This document shows positions 1-6,548 of a DNA stretch of 32,878 nucleotides, in pieces. Origin of the DNA: a virus. Position 1 is the stretch's first letter, and the number at the start of each line of letters is the position of its first letter. The translations under genes and the position numbers were made by a program. The notes below the pieces were generated by a model that saw only the letters and a program-made list of their open reading frames with translations, had not been told where the DNA came from and ran no database searches. The stretch is taken from the IMG/VR virus record IMGVR_UViG_3300049846_000684, positions 1 to 32,878 of that record; one strand, given 5' to 3'.

Positions 1-229
1 GGCTACAACGGCACGGCGACGGCGGGAGACTACGGCACGGCGACGGCGGGAGACTACGGCACGGCGACGGCGGGCAACGGCGGCACGGCGACGGCGGGCA
101 ACGGCGGCACGGCGACGGCGGGCTACAACGGCACGGCGACGGCGGGAGACTACGGCACGGCGACGGCGGGAGACTACGGCACGGCGACGGCGGGCAACGG
201 CGGCACGGCGACGGCGGGCAACGGCGGCA
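1..229 (+). repeat. 24-bp coding tandem repeat arranged in a 120-bp higher-order repeat
   Basis: The 24-bp unit (GGCACGGCGACGGCGGG plus 7 variable bases) is repeated about nine times. Positions 1-109 are identical to 121-229, so five 24-bp units have been duplicated exactly as a 120-bp block. The repeat runs into the left edge of the window, so its full length cannot be seen. Confidence 0.95.
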
Positions 230-366
230 TCATTCGGATCCGCCGCTGGGACGGCTCGCGGTACCGCGACGTCATCGGCTACGTCGGCGAGGACGGCATT
301 GAGGCCGGTGTGGCGTATGCGCTCGACGCGCAGGGCAAGTTCATCAAGAAGGGCGGTGCGAAGTGA
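1..366 (+). CDS. C-terminal part of GTATAG-repeat protein (partial)
   Basis: The gene enters from the left edge already in frame, so its N-terminus is missing. The first 76 or so visible residues are tandem 8-residue units GTATAG followed by two variable residues (DY, NG or YN). A non-repetitive tail of about 45 residues follows (IIRIRRWDGSRYRDVIGYVG...) and ends in KKGGAK. I recall the same arrangement of Gly-Thr-Ala repeats plus an IRIRxWDG...GYVGEDGI tail from uncharacterised phage proteins. The function is unknown. A regular TxT spacing every 8 residues suggests a repetitive beta structure, but this is inference. The TGA stop overlaps the GTG start of the next gene by 4 bp, so it belongs to the same operon. 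Confidence 0.75.
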   Translation, partial: GYNGTATAGDYGTATAGDYGTATAGNGGTATAGNGGTATAGYNGTATAGDYGTATAGDYGTATAGNGGTATAGNGGIIRIRRWDGSRYRDVIGYVGEDGIEAGVAYALDAQGKFIKKGGAK

Positions 367-626
367 GCGGCAAGGACGGAATCGCAGAGACGATGTACCG
401 CTACCTGGCGCGCATCCACAAGGACGCCGAGGACATGGCCGAGGTCGCCGTGCGTGTCGGCGCCGAGCATGCCGAGCTGGTCGACCTGCTGCGTAGCGAG
501 GTGCGCGCGCGGGACGAGGAGATCGCGAAGCTGAACGCCGCGCTCGAGGGCGCCGAGCGGGTGATCGCGTGGTGGCAGCAGCAGCACGCCGCGCTCGCCC
601 GTCGCACCGACGAGGCGACGCGATGA
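363..626 (+). CDS. Small coiled-coil protein, unknown function
   Basis: An 87-residue protein starting with GTG, whose start overlaps the preceding stop (GTGA). It is almost entirely charged and helical: heptad-like leucine/valine spacing runs from about residue 30 to 75 (LVDLLRSEVRARDEEIAKL), followed by a WWQQQHAAL segment. There is no catalytic motif or membrane segment. It ends in another 4-bp overlap (ATGA) with the next gene. I do not recognise the family. It is probably a helical accessory protein of the early operon. Confidence 0.7.
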   Translation: MSGKDGIAETMYRYLARIHKDAEDMAEVAVRVGAEHAELVDLLRSEVRARDEEIAKLNAALEGAERVIAWWQQQHAALARRTDEATR

Positions 627-868
627 CTGTTCCAAACCATGCAGCCGTGATCGTGGCGATCCGTGGCAAGCTCGACGACGCCAACAGCGCACTCAAGGAA
701 GCCGTCGAGAGGCAAAAGCAGGCGGCGGACGACATGCGCAACGCCGAGACGATCGCCGTCGAGGCCTTTGTGTCCTTGTGGCTAACGATGCCGCAAAGCG
801 TACGAAACCGCGTCCGCAGCGAACTCGACGCCGAGGAACGCAAGAACGAAGCGGAGGAGACGCGATGA
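623..868 (+). CDS. Small helical protein, unknown function
   Basis: An 81-residue protein. I chose the ATG at 623, which overlaps the upstream stop (ATGA), over an in-frame upstream start at 569 that would overlap the previous gene by 58 bp. The N-terminal two thirds is a predicted charged helix (KLDDANSALKEAVERQKQAA), followed by SLWLTMPQSVRNRVRSEL. No motif is recognised. Overlaps on both sides indicate coupled translation with its neighbours. Confidence 0.65.
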   Translation: MTVPNHAAVIVAIRGKLDDANSALKEAVERQKQAADDMRNAETIAVEAFVSLWLTMPQSVRNRVRSELDAEERKNEAEETR

Positions 869-1119
869 AAACGAACAAGCCAAGGAAGGGCGACGTAGTG
901 TCGTGCGTGACGCCGAACGGCACGATCAGGTACGCCGCAGAACCTGCGTTGGATGACAGATGCGTCACCCATGAGCCCTTCACGTTTCGCGTTGCCGCCA
1001 CCGACCCGATGATGCTGGGCGAGTTTTGGTTCTTCGTGTCCCTGCTCTCCTGTGATGGCTTCCCCTCTCAAAAGAGAGCCGTGGAAATGATGAACTGGCT
1101 CGTGGACGGTGCGCGATGA
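865..1119 (+). CDS. Hypothetical small phage protein
   Basis: An 84-residue protein; ATG 865 overlaps the preceding stop (ATGA). An in-frame start at 778 exists but would sit deep inside the previous gene. The basic N-terminus (MKTNKPRKGDVVSC) is followed by a mixed region with two short aromatic patches (GEFWFFVSLLS, MMNWLVDG). Codon use here is less GC-rich than in flanking genes (KRAVEMMNW is encoded with several A/T-ending codons), which may mark a more recent acquisition. Function not recognised. Confidence 0.6.
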   Translation: MKTNKPRKGDVVSCVTPNGTIRYAAEPALDDRCVTHEPFTFRVAATDPMMLGEFWFFVSLLSCDGFPSQKRAVEMMNWLVDGAR

Positions 1120-1223
1120 CGTGGATCCTGCTGGTGGTCGCAGGTGCCGCGCTCATGCTGTGGGCGTGGCGCAGCGACGACACCGCCGACAGAGTGCGGC
1201 GCTATGAAGAGGAGGAGATGTGA
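1116..1223 (+). CDS. 35-residue single-pass membrane peptide
   Basis: ATG at 1116 overlaps the preceding stop (ATGA), and TGA at 1221-1223 overlaps the next GTG. The product opens with a continuous hydrophobic stretch (residues 2-18, WILLVVAGAALMLWAW) and then a charged tail (RSDDTADRVRRYEEEE). This is a typical small type-I-like or tail-anchored membrane peptide. Its size is below common gene-finding limits, but the double 4-bp overlap and clear membrane segment support it. Function unknown; it could act at the host inner membrane during early infection. Confidence 0.55.
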   Translation: MTWILLVVAGAALMLWAWRSDDTADRVRRYEEEEM

Positions 1224-1294
1224 GCGACATCATCGAGCGGATGGAGCGGGTGATCGAGAGAATGGCGAGGCTGCGCCGAAGGGGTGAGACATGA
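1220..1294 (+). CDS. 24-residue basic amphipathic peptide (possible leader for the helicase gene)
   Basis: GTG at 1220 overlaps the preceding stop (GTGA), and the TGA at 1292-1294 overlaps the helicase ATG (ATGA). The predicted peptide MSDIIERMERVIERMARLRR plus RGET is amphipathic and helical. It may be a real micro-protein, or simply a translated bridge that delivers ribosomes to the helicase start. Evidence is positional only. Confidence 0.4.
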   Translation: MSDIIERMERVIERMARLRRRGET

Positions 1295-2679
1295 CGACGA
1301 CGACGTATGACGAATTCATCACACGCAAGGCAGACGTGCGCGTGTTCCCGGGGATCGACGATGCCGACGTTGCCGACCACCTCTTTCCGCACCAGCGCGA
1401 CCTGGTGCGATGGGCACTCCGCAAGGGCCGCGCCGCAATCTTCGCAGATACTGGCCTCGGTAAGACCGCGATGCAGATCGAGTGGGCGCGTCACGTCGCT
1501 CGGCACGGTCGCGTTCTCATCCTCGCACCGCTTGCCGTCGCACAGCAGACCGTGGCCGAGGCTGCGCGCTTCGGTGCGAAGTGCGCATACCGGCGCAAGG
1601 ACGAGGGAGACGCCATCACCGTCGCCAACTACGAGATGATGGACGCATTCGACCTGTCCGCGTTCGTCGGCGTCGTGCTCGACGAGAGCAGCATCATGAA
1701 GGCGTTCAACGGCAGCACACGCAACGCCATCATCACAGGTTTCCGCGATACGCCGTTCCGCCTGGCTGCGACTGCGACGCCGGCACCGAACGACTTCACC
1801 GAGCTGGGCAACCATTCCGAATTCCTCGGCGTCAAGACGCGCGTCGAGATGCTCGCGGAATACTTCGTCCACGACATGGACACGACGCAGGATTGGCGGT
1901 TGAAGGGCCACGCCATCAAGAGCTTCTGGCGATGGGTCGCGACGTGGGGAGCCGTGGTGCGCAAGCCGTCCGACCTCGGCTACGACGACGGGGCCTACGC
2001 GCTCCCGCCGCTGCGGTTCCATGAGCACGTCATCCCTGTCGACCACACGGCGGCACACAAGGCGGGCATGTTGTTCGCCGTCAATGCCACGACACTGTCG
2101 GACCAGCGCGCCACGCGGCGCGCCACGATGGATGGTCGCGTCAAGGTTGCTGCCGAGCTCGCCGCCAGCGGTGGCCCGTGCATCGTCTGGTGCGAGATGA
2201 ACGACGAAAGCACCGCACTGGCCGATGCGATCGATGGCGCAGTCGAGGTGACCGGAAGCGATGACCTCGACGAGAAGCAGGAGAAGTTGCGTCAGTTCTC
2301 CGGTGGCGGGTCGCGTGTGATTGTGACGAAGCCGTCAATCGCGGGGTTCGGCCTGAACTGGCAGCACTGCGCCCGCATGATCTTTGTCGGCGCGTCGCAC
2401 AGCTACGAGCAGACCTACCAGGCCATCCGCCGTTGCTGGCGATTCGGGCAGTCGAGCCCGGTCGACGTCCACATCATCCGCGCCGAGACGGAACAGCTCG
2501 TCATCGACAACTATCGGCGCAAGGAGGCCGAGGCTGCGCGTCTCGGCGCCGAGATGGCAGCGCAGGTGCTCGATAGCGTGCGCGCCGAGGTGCAGGGCGC
2601 TTCGGCTCGCGAGTGGAATGCGTACGATGCAAACAAGCCCATGACGATTCCGTCGTGGCTGACTTCGGAAGGGGTGTGA
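1291..2679 (+). CDS. SNF2-family (SF2) helicase/translocase
   Basis: A 462-residue ATP-dependent DNA translocase. Walker A is at residues 53-59 (DTGLGKT). A DES box (131-133) takes the place of DEAH. Motif III TATP is at 161-164, motif V GFGLNW at 352-357, and the SNF2-type motif VI QAIRRCWRFGQ at 377-387. An N-terminal Q-like HQRDLV is at 34-39. All core motifs are present, so it should be active. At this size it has only the two RecA-like lobes and no extra DNA-recognition domain. The ATG overlaps the preceding stop (ATGA). It is followed directly by a DNA methyltransferase and a VRR-NUC nuclease. SNF2 helicases beside VRR-NUC nucleases are a known phage pairing linked to replication or recombination. 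An exact role cannot be read from sequence. Confidence 0.93.
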   Translation: MTTTTYDEFITRKADVRVFPGIDDADVADHLFPHQRDLVRWALRKGRAAIFADTGLGKTAMQIEWARHVARHGRVLILAPLAVAQQTVAEAARFGAKCAYRRKDEGDAITVANYEMMDAFDLSAFVGVVLDESSIMKAFNGSTRNAIITGFRDTPFRLAATATPAPNDFTELGNHSEFLGVKTRVEMLAEYFVHDMDTTQDWRLKGHAIKSFWRWVATWGAVVRKPSDLGYDDGAYALPPLRFHEHVIPVDHTAAHKAGMLFAVNATTLSDQRATRRATMDGRVKVAAELAASGGPCIVWCEMNDESTALADAIDGAVEVTGSDDLDEKQEKLRQFSGGGSRVIVTKPSIAGFGLNWQHCARMIFVGASHSYEQTYQAIRRCWRFGQSSPVDVHIIRAETEQLVIDNYRRKEAEAARLGAEMAAQVLDSVRAEVQGASAREWNAYDANKPMTIPSWLTSEGV

Positions 2680-2680
2680 T

Positions 2681-3577
2681 ATGAGCGTGATCAACGAGAC
2701 GGTTCGCGACAACTTCGCCATCTACAACGCCGACTGCGTCGACGTGTTGCGCGGCATGCCCGACAACAGTGCGCACTATTCCATCTTCTCGCCGCCGTTC
2801 GCGAGCTTGTACACGTACAGCGCGAGCCCGCGCGACATGGGCAACTGCGCCAATCACGAGGAGTTCTTCGGGCAGTTCCGGTATCTCGTGCCCGAGCTCT
2901 ACCGCGTCATCAAGCCCGGCCGACTGCTGTCGTTCCACTGCATGCTCCTGCCGACGTCGAAGGCGCGTGACGGCTACATCGGTCTGACCGACTTTCGCGG
3001 CCAGCTCATCCGCGCGTTTCAGGAGGTCGGGTGGATCTTCCATAGCGAGGTTGTCATCTGGAAGGATCCCGTCACCGCCATGCAGCGGACGAAGGCCCTC
3101 GGCCTGCTGCACAAGCAGATCAAAAAAGACAGCGCCATGTCGCGCCAGGGGATCCCCGACTACCTCGTGACGATGCGCAAGCCCGGCGACAACCCTGAGC
3201 CCGTCACGCACACCGGCAAGGACGACGACATGCCCGTGCAGATGTGGCAGCAGTACGCGTCGCCGGTGTGGATGGACATCGACCAGTCCGACACGCTGCA
3301 ATACCGGAGCGCCCGCGAGAACGACGACGAGAAGCACATCTGCCCGCTTCAGCTTGGCGTCATCCGCCGCGCGGTCAAGCTGTGGACGAACCCCGGCGAC
3401 GTCGTGCTGTCTCCGTTCGCCGGCATCGGCAGCGAGGGATACGTTTCCCTTCAGATGGGACGCAAGTTCGTCGGTGCCGAGCTCAAGCGCAGCTACTACG
3501 AGCAGGCCGCGCGCAACCTCGAATCCGTGGCGCACGGCAGCGAACGGCAGCCGGACATGTTCGGGGCTGCACAGTGA
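2681..3577 (+). CDS. Beta-class site-specific DNA methyltransferase (N6-adenine or N4-cytosine)
   Basis: A 298-residue SAM-dependent DNA methyltransferase. The catalytic motif IV is SPPF (37-40), preceded by NADCVDVLRGMPD (16-28). The SAM-binding motif I (SPFAGIGS, 244-251) lies near the C-terminus, followed by EL and the NPGDVVL strand. Motif IV before motif I is the beta-class order. Ser instead of Asp/Asn in the first catalytic position occurs in N4-cytosine and some N6-adenine enzymes, so the base modified is not certain. It starts 1 bp after the helicase stop with a GGAAGGGG ribosome-binding sequence just upstream. No restriction endonuclease specific to it is evident, except possibly the VRR-NUC gene that overlaps its stop. 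Likely roles are self-protection against host restriction or marking phage DNA. Confidence 0.93.
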   Translation: MSVINETVRDNFAIYNADCVDVLRGMPDNSAHYSIFSPPFASLYTYSASPRDMGNCANHEEFFGQFRYLVPELYRVIKPGRLLSFHCMLLPTSKARDGYIGLTDFRGQLIRAFQEVGWIFHSEVVIWKDPVTAMQRTKALGLLHKQIKKDSAMSRQGIPDYLVTMRKPGDNPEPVTHTGKDDDMPVQMWQQYASPVWMDIDQSDTLQYRSARENDDEKHICPLQLGVIRRAVKLWTNPGDVVLSPFAGIGSEGYVSLQMGRKFVGAELKRSYYEQAARNLESVAHGSERQPDMFGAAQ

Positions 3578-3876
3578 GAGCGGCAAAGCGAGACGACAAC
3601 GAGCGCGCGATCGTCGACGCGCTACGGGCCGCAGGGTGCCGCGTGCAGCAGATCACCCAGGGAGACGGCGTGCCCGATCTGCTCGTGGGCGTGCCGTCGA
3701 CGATCAGCAGGCCCGCGCGGTTCTGCATGCTCGAGGTGAAGGACGGCGACAAGCCCGCCAGCGCGCAACGCCTCACGCCGCAGCAGGAGCGGTGGCATGA
3801 GTCCTACCGGCATCTGCCCGTGTTCGTGGTGCGCTCCGTCGACGAGGCGTTGGAGGTGATCCGTGATCTCCCGTAG
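3574..3876 (+). CDS. VRR-NUC domain nuclease
   Basis: A 100-residue protein; GTG at 3574 overlaps the methyltransferase stop (GTGA). It is essentially one PD-(D/E)XK nuclease domain. GDGVPDLLVG supplies Asp35, LEVKDG supplies Glu54 and Lys56, and TPQQ (68-71) is the usual downstream Gln motif. Single-domain VRR-NUC proteins are typical of phages and are structure-selective or Holliday-junction-type endonucleases. With the SNF2 helicase two genes upstream it probably forms a DNA-processing module for replication or recombination. The next gene begins inside its last codons, with the GGAGG for that gene lying in this one. Confidence 0.92.
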   Translation: MRAAKRDDNERAIVDALRAAGCRVQQITQGDGVPDLLVGVPSTISRPARFCMLEVKDGDKPASAQRLTPQQERWHESYRHLPVFVVRSVDEALEVIRDLP

Positions 3877-4126
3877 CTACAAGGGCCGCCAGCACGACGG
3901 CCCGCCCATCGCGCCCTACACGGTGCGTCTCGACGGCGGCAAGCTTCGCGCGCTGCGTGAGGCTCACGGGCTGTCGCTGCGCGCCCTCGGGGACCAGATT
4001 GGCCGAACGGCGCAGTTCATCTCGATGCTCGAGCATGAGCAGCACATCCCGTCACTGGCGACGTGCGACGCGCTGCTCGAGGTGTTCGGGGACGAGCTCG
4101 CCGAAGCCGTGGAGGTGCAGCGATGA
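3863..4126 (+). CDS. XRE/Cro-type helix-turn-helix transcriptional regulator
   Basis: An 87-residue protein beginning with GTG at 3863, 6 bp after a GGAGG. A basic N-terminal arm (SRSYKGRQ) precedes an HTH_3/XRE domain at about residues 25-83: LRALREAHGLSLRALGDQIG (28-47), then the recognition-helix region TAQFISMLEHEQHIPS. The length fits a stand-alone DNA-binding domain. It overlaps the nuclease gene by 14 bp and the next gene by 4 bp. It may control the early operon or act as an antirepressor-like switch; no matching operator is recognised nearby. Confidence 0.85.
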   Translation: MISRSYKGRQHDGPPIAPYTVRLDGGKLRALREAHGLSLRALGDQIGRTAQFISMLEHEQHIPSLATCDALLEVFGDELAEAVEVQR

Positions 4127-4428
4127 GCGCCCTTCTTTTCGCCATGGGCGTCGTCGACGACGATTCCCGCACGCCACGGGAGAAGAATCCCGTGGTGCGG
4201 TGCCTCGATGACGAGCTGTTGCCGGTGGTTGCGCTGCCCGACGTGAAGTGTCGCGCGTGCGGCGGCTACCTCACCAGCGCCCGCTACGAGCAGCGCAAGA
4301 CGACATGTGAGGCGTGCATGCGTGACGCGTCAAAGGACCGCGCCAATGCGAAGCGCCGTGAGCGGGTGTGCCCCTGTGGGCGGCGTGCCGTCGACGGCGC
4401 GACGTGTGGCCGGAGGGTGTGCCGATGA
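4123..4428 (+). CDS. Zinc-binding small protein with two CxxC pairs
   Basis: A 101-residue protein; ATG 4123 overlaps the upstream stop (ATGA) and has a GGAGG seven bases ahead. Cys43-x2-Cys46 and Cys62-x2-Cys65 probably form one zinc ribbon. Cys83-x-Cys85, Cys95 and Cys100 form a second cluster at the basic C-terminus (AKRRERVCPCGRR). The fold suggests nucleic-acid or protein binding. No family is recognised. An in-frame start at 4063 was not used because it lies well within the preceding gene. Confidence 0.7.
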   Translation: MSALLFAMGVVDDDSRTPREKNPVVRCLDDELLPVVALPDVKCRACGGYLTSARYEQRKTTCEACMRDASKDRANAKRRERVCPCGRRAVDGATCGRRVCR

Positions 4429-4910
4429 CAAGCTTTCTCTGTCAGGAGTGCGGTGGAATCACCGACAGTGTGGCGGACGACGACTACGTTGTTGTCTGCG
4501 ACCTGTGCCGCAAGAAGATGGATGACGCGTCGATGACGCGCGCTGCGACCGTGAAGCACTTGCACAGTGCCTTGGCGCTCTTGGCACACGGCATGACGGA
4601 CACAGAGCGTGAGGAGTGGGTGTCCCGCAAGGTGCTGGAGCAGCACAAGGAGACATGGCGCAAGAGGCACGCTGACCTCGCGTCAGAGGTCGACTACTTG
4701 CGCAAGGTCGCCGAGGACATCGGGGCGCTGCGCGATGAAAACAAATGGCTGCGCGCCGAGTTGTTGAAGTACATGGAGGCCGAGAAGCAGCGGCAGGCCG
4801 ACAGGGACCGCATGATTGAGCGTTGGGACGGGGTCATGCGGCGCCTCGGGGAAGGCCCCGCCAGCGCATGGTCGATCCCCGTCGACGTCATCCCAAAGGA
4901 GAAGCCATGA
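4425..4910 (+). CDS. Zinc-ribbon plus coiled-coil protein
   Basis: A 161-residue protein with an N-terminal four-cysteine zinc ribbon (Cys6-x2-Cys9, Cys25-x2-Cys28). A long charged helical region runs from about residue 40 to 135, predicted to be coiled coil (LASEVDYLRKVAEDIGAL, LRAELLKYMEAEKQRQADRD). ATG 4425 overlaps the preceding stop (ATGA). The last 20 residues (PASAWSIPVDVIPKEKP) look unstructured. This resembles a small adaptor in which the ribbon binds a partner and the helix dimerises. Specific function unknown. Confidence 0.72.
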   Translation: MTSFLCQECGGITDSVADDDYVVVCDLCRKKMDDASMTRAATVKHLHSALALLAHGMTDTEREEWVSRKVLEQHKETWRKRHADLASEVDYLRKVAEDIGALRDENKWLRAELLKYMEAEKQRQADRDRMIERWDGVMRRLGEGPASAWSIPVDVIPKEKP

Positions 4911-5155
4911 CCGCGCTACGATGGGCCATGCGCAAACTCACCGACCGCGCCCGCCGCGCCCTCGCCCGCCTTGGCCGCCTGGACGACGTAGACGCCACCG
5001 AGGCCGCGTCTGAACTGCTGGCCACCCGCAGGGCCGCGCACGAGCAGCAACGCGCGTGGGCGGCGGCTGAGTCGCTGGCACATGGGCTCCATGAGGCGGC
5101 CTTCCGGTCGAGGCCGGACAAGCCGTTGTTTCAGCAGTTCAGGGGTGAGGCATGA
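4907..5155 (+). CDS. Small basic helical protein, unknown function
   Basis: An 82-residue protein; ATG 4907 overlaps the preceding stop (ATGA), with AAAGGAG six bases upstream. The N-terminus is strongly basic (MRKLTDRARRALARLGRL, from residue 8) and the rest is Ala/Glu-rich helix. No motif is recognised. ATGA overlap with the following gene places it in the same coupled set. Confidence 0.6.
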   Translation: MTALRWAMRKLTDRARRALARLGRLDDVDATEAASELLATRRAAHEQQRAWAAAESLAHGLHEAAFRSRPDKPLFQQFRGEA

Positions 5156-5391
5156 GCAGCACGACAGCCTACGTCGCGACCGCGAACGTCGACGAGATGA
5201 CGGTGAAGGAGGCCCGCTACCACCTGAAGCGCGCGCGCGATCGCATTTGCATGCTGGTGACAACAATCGACGACCTGCGCGACTACGCCGCAGAGTGGCG
5301 CCGACGCGCCCAAGATGCCGAGGCGCAGCTTCGCAGGGCGCGTGCCGTCTTGGGTGTCAGCCCAGCAAGCGAGCAAGATCCGCAGCCGTGA
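5152..5391 (+). CDS. Small coiled-coil protein at the end of the rightward operon
   Basis: A 79-residue protein whose ATG overlaps the previous stop (ATGA). Residues 17-65 are predicted coiled coil (VKEARYHLKRARDRICMLVT, DDLRDYAAEWRRRAQDAEAQ). It is the last plus-strand gene before the convergent minus-strand operon, whose final stop codon is only 30 bp away. I see no intrinsic terminator in that 30-bp gap. Function not recognised. Confidence 0.62.
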   Translation: MSSTTAYVATANVDEMTVKEARYHLKRARDRICMLVTTIDDLRDYAAEWRRRAQDAEAQLRRARAVLGVSPASEQDPQP

Positions 5392-5421
5392 TGCGCCCCG
5401 CGATGTCCTCGTGGTGGAGGC

Positions 5422-5664
5422 TCAGCGGCGGACCCAAGCGCGAAGCCCTGGTGAGTAGCGAAGCCCCTCGGGACGCTGTGCCGCGCGTCGCCGCTTCTTC
5501 TTGCTCGTCTCCTCCTCGTCGTCGTCCTCGACGTCGTGGAGCGCGTGCTGTTCGCTGTTGAGCAACCGCACGGCGACAAGCTTCACGAGCCAATCACCAA
5601 TGGCCATGCCCATGCCGACGACGACGCATTCGACGAGCAGAACGAACAAGTCGATCAGGTCCAT
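5422..5664 (-). CDS. Small membrane protein with acidic/basic tail
   Basis: An 80-residue protein, last gene of the leftward operon. I prefer ATG at 5664, which lies eight bases after GGAGG. A GTG at 5670 overlapping the upstream stop is also in frame but too close to that site. Residues 2-31 are hydrophobic (LIDLFVLLVECVVVGMGMAI...). They are followed by an acidic run (DVEDDDEEE), a basic run (KKKRRR) and a cytoplasmic-type tail. It could be a holin-like or antiholin-like component given the nearby lysis-type genes, but this is inferred from position and topology only. Confidence 0.6.
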   Translation of the reverse strand: MDLIDLFVLLVECVVVGMGMAIGDWLVKLVAVRLLNSEQHALHDVEDDDEEETSKKKRRRAAQRPEGLRYSPGLRAWVRR

Positions 5665-5666
5665 GG

Positions 5667-6548
5667 TCACGCCCTCCCGTCGTAGACTTTGCCGTCCATG
5701 TAGAAACGCTGGCCGGTGTACACGATGACTTCAGCCGAAAAGCGTCCGGTGGCCGTCTCGATCCACGCCTCGCCGTGGCCTTGCGTCCAGCCCGTGGGAC
5801 CCTTGATGTAGCTGCACTCGTCGACGGGGGCGAGGCACGGCACACCCCAGCATCCTCGAGCGTGCTGGCTGCCGTCGGGCCCCGCCACGGGCACGGTGTA
5901 GACCTGCGCACGGTGACAGTGGCCAATCATGAGCGACGTGCCGTAACGCAAAAGGTGTTGCTTGGTGTAGTTGTCGCCGGCGAACACGCCGTGGGTGAAG
6001 CCGAGGTGTCCGATCTTGTGAACTACGCCGTAGGGGCTGTGCGTGATACCGTGATCGGCGAGACGGAGCGCCGAATGCCACGATTCTCGACCCGCCAACA
6101 CCGGCGCCTTTTTCGCGACGTAGCGGGAGTACCGATTCTCGTGGTTGCCCTCACAGTAGTGAATGGGCCGAGTCCCCATCATCCGCCGCAGCTTCGCCAG
6201 CTCGTCACACACCTGTTCCACCTCAGCCGCGAAGGCTGGCGCGGGCTGCCCGTCCTCGTGCAAGCTGACGGAGAGGAAGTCTGCAAAGTCGCCGTTGATG
6301 ATCAGCCGGTCGGGGCGGACGTCTGCGAGGCGCAGCAGGAAGGCGCGCCAAGCGAACGGGTCGTGGTAGGGTACGTGGACGTCGTTGCAGATGAGCACAT
6401 GCTCGACGCCACGACGTGCCGGTGACGGGATGACCTCGGGCACCGCGTGACGCGCGCGGACCTTTTTCGCAAGCTTGGCGCTCTTGGCCTTCAAGCCGAC
6501 ACCGCGCGCACGCTCCTGACGCGATAGACCTTCGGCCGCGTGCCCCAC
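5667..6548 (-). CDS. Calcineurin-like metallophosphoesterase
   Basis: A binuclear-metal phosphoesterase of up to 293 residues. The motif series is complete: Asp56-x-His58 (NDVHVP), Gly86-Asp87 (NGDF), Gly134-Asn135-His136-Glu137, His186 (FTHGV) and Gly209-His210-Cys211-His212. An N-terminal basic stretch (residues 19-33) precedes the domain. Two starts are possible: GTG at 6548, which overlaps the upstream peptidase gene by 58 bp, and TTG at 6494, which shares a 4-bp TTGA with the upstream stop, as neighbouring genes do. The core domain is unaffected. The substrate is unknown; phage members of the family include nucleases and protein or nucleotide phosphatases. Its location beside lysis-type genes may be coincidental. 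Confidence 0.9.
   Translation of the reverse strand: MGHAAEGLSRQERARGVGLKAKSAKLAKKVRARHAVPEVIPSPARRGVEHVLICNDVHVPYHDPFAWRAFLLRLADVRPDRLIINGDFADFLSVSLHEDGQPAPAFAAEVEQVCDELAKLRRMMGTRPIHYCEGNHENRYSRYVAKKAPVLAGRESWHSALRLADHGITHSPYGVVHKIGHLGFTHGVFAGDNYTKQHLLRYGTSLMIGHCHRAQVYTVPVAGPDGSQHARGCWGVPCLAPVDECSYIKGPTGWTQGHGEAWIETATGRFSAEVIVYTGQRFYMDGKVYDGRA

Noticed and set aside
1-229. CRISPR array
   Set aside because: Repeats are contiguous, in frame and coding, without unique spacers.
2501-3586. 361-codon minus-strand frame opposite the methyltransferase
   Set aside because: The plus strand has a complete methyltransferase with motifs; the minus frame has shadow composition.
5392-5421. Bidirectional terminator between converging operons
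   Set aside because: No stem or T-run is visible in the 30-bp gap, so I do not annotate one.
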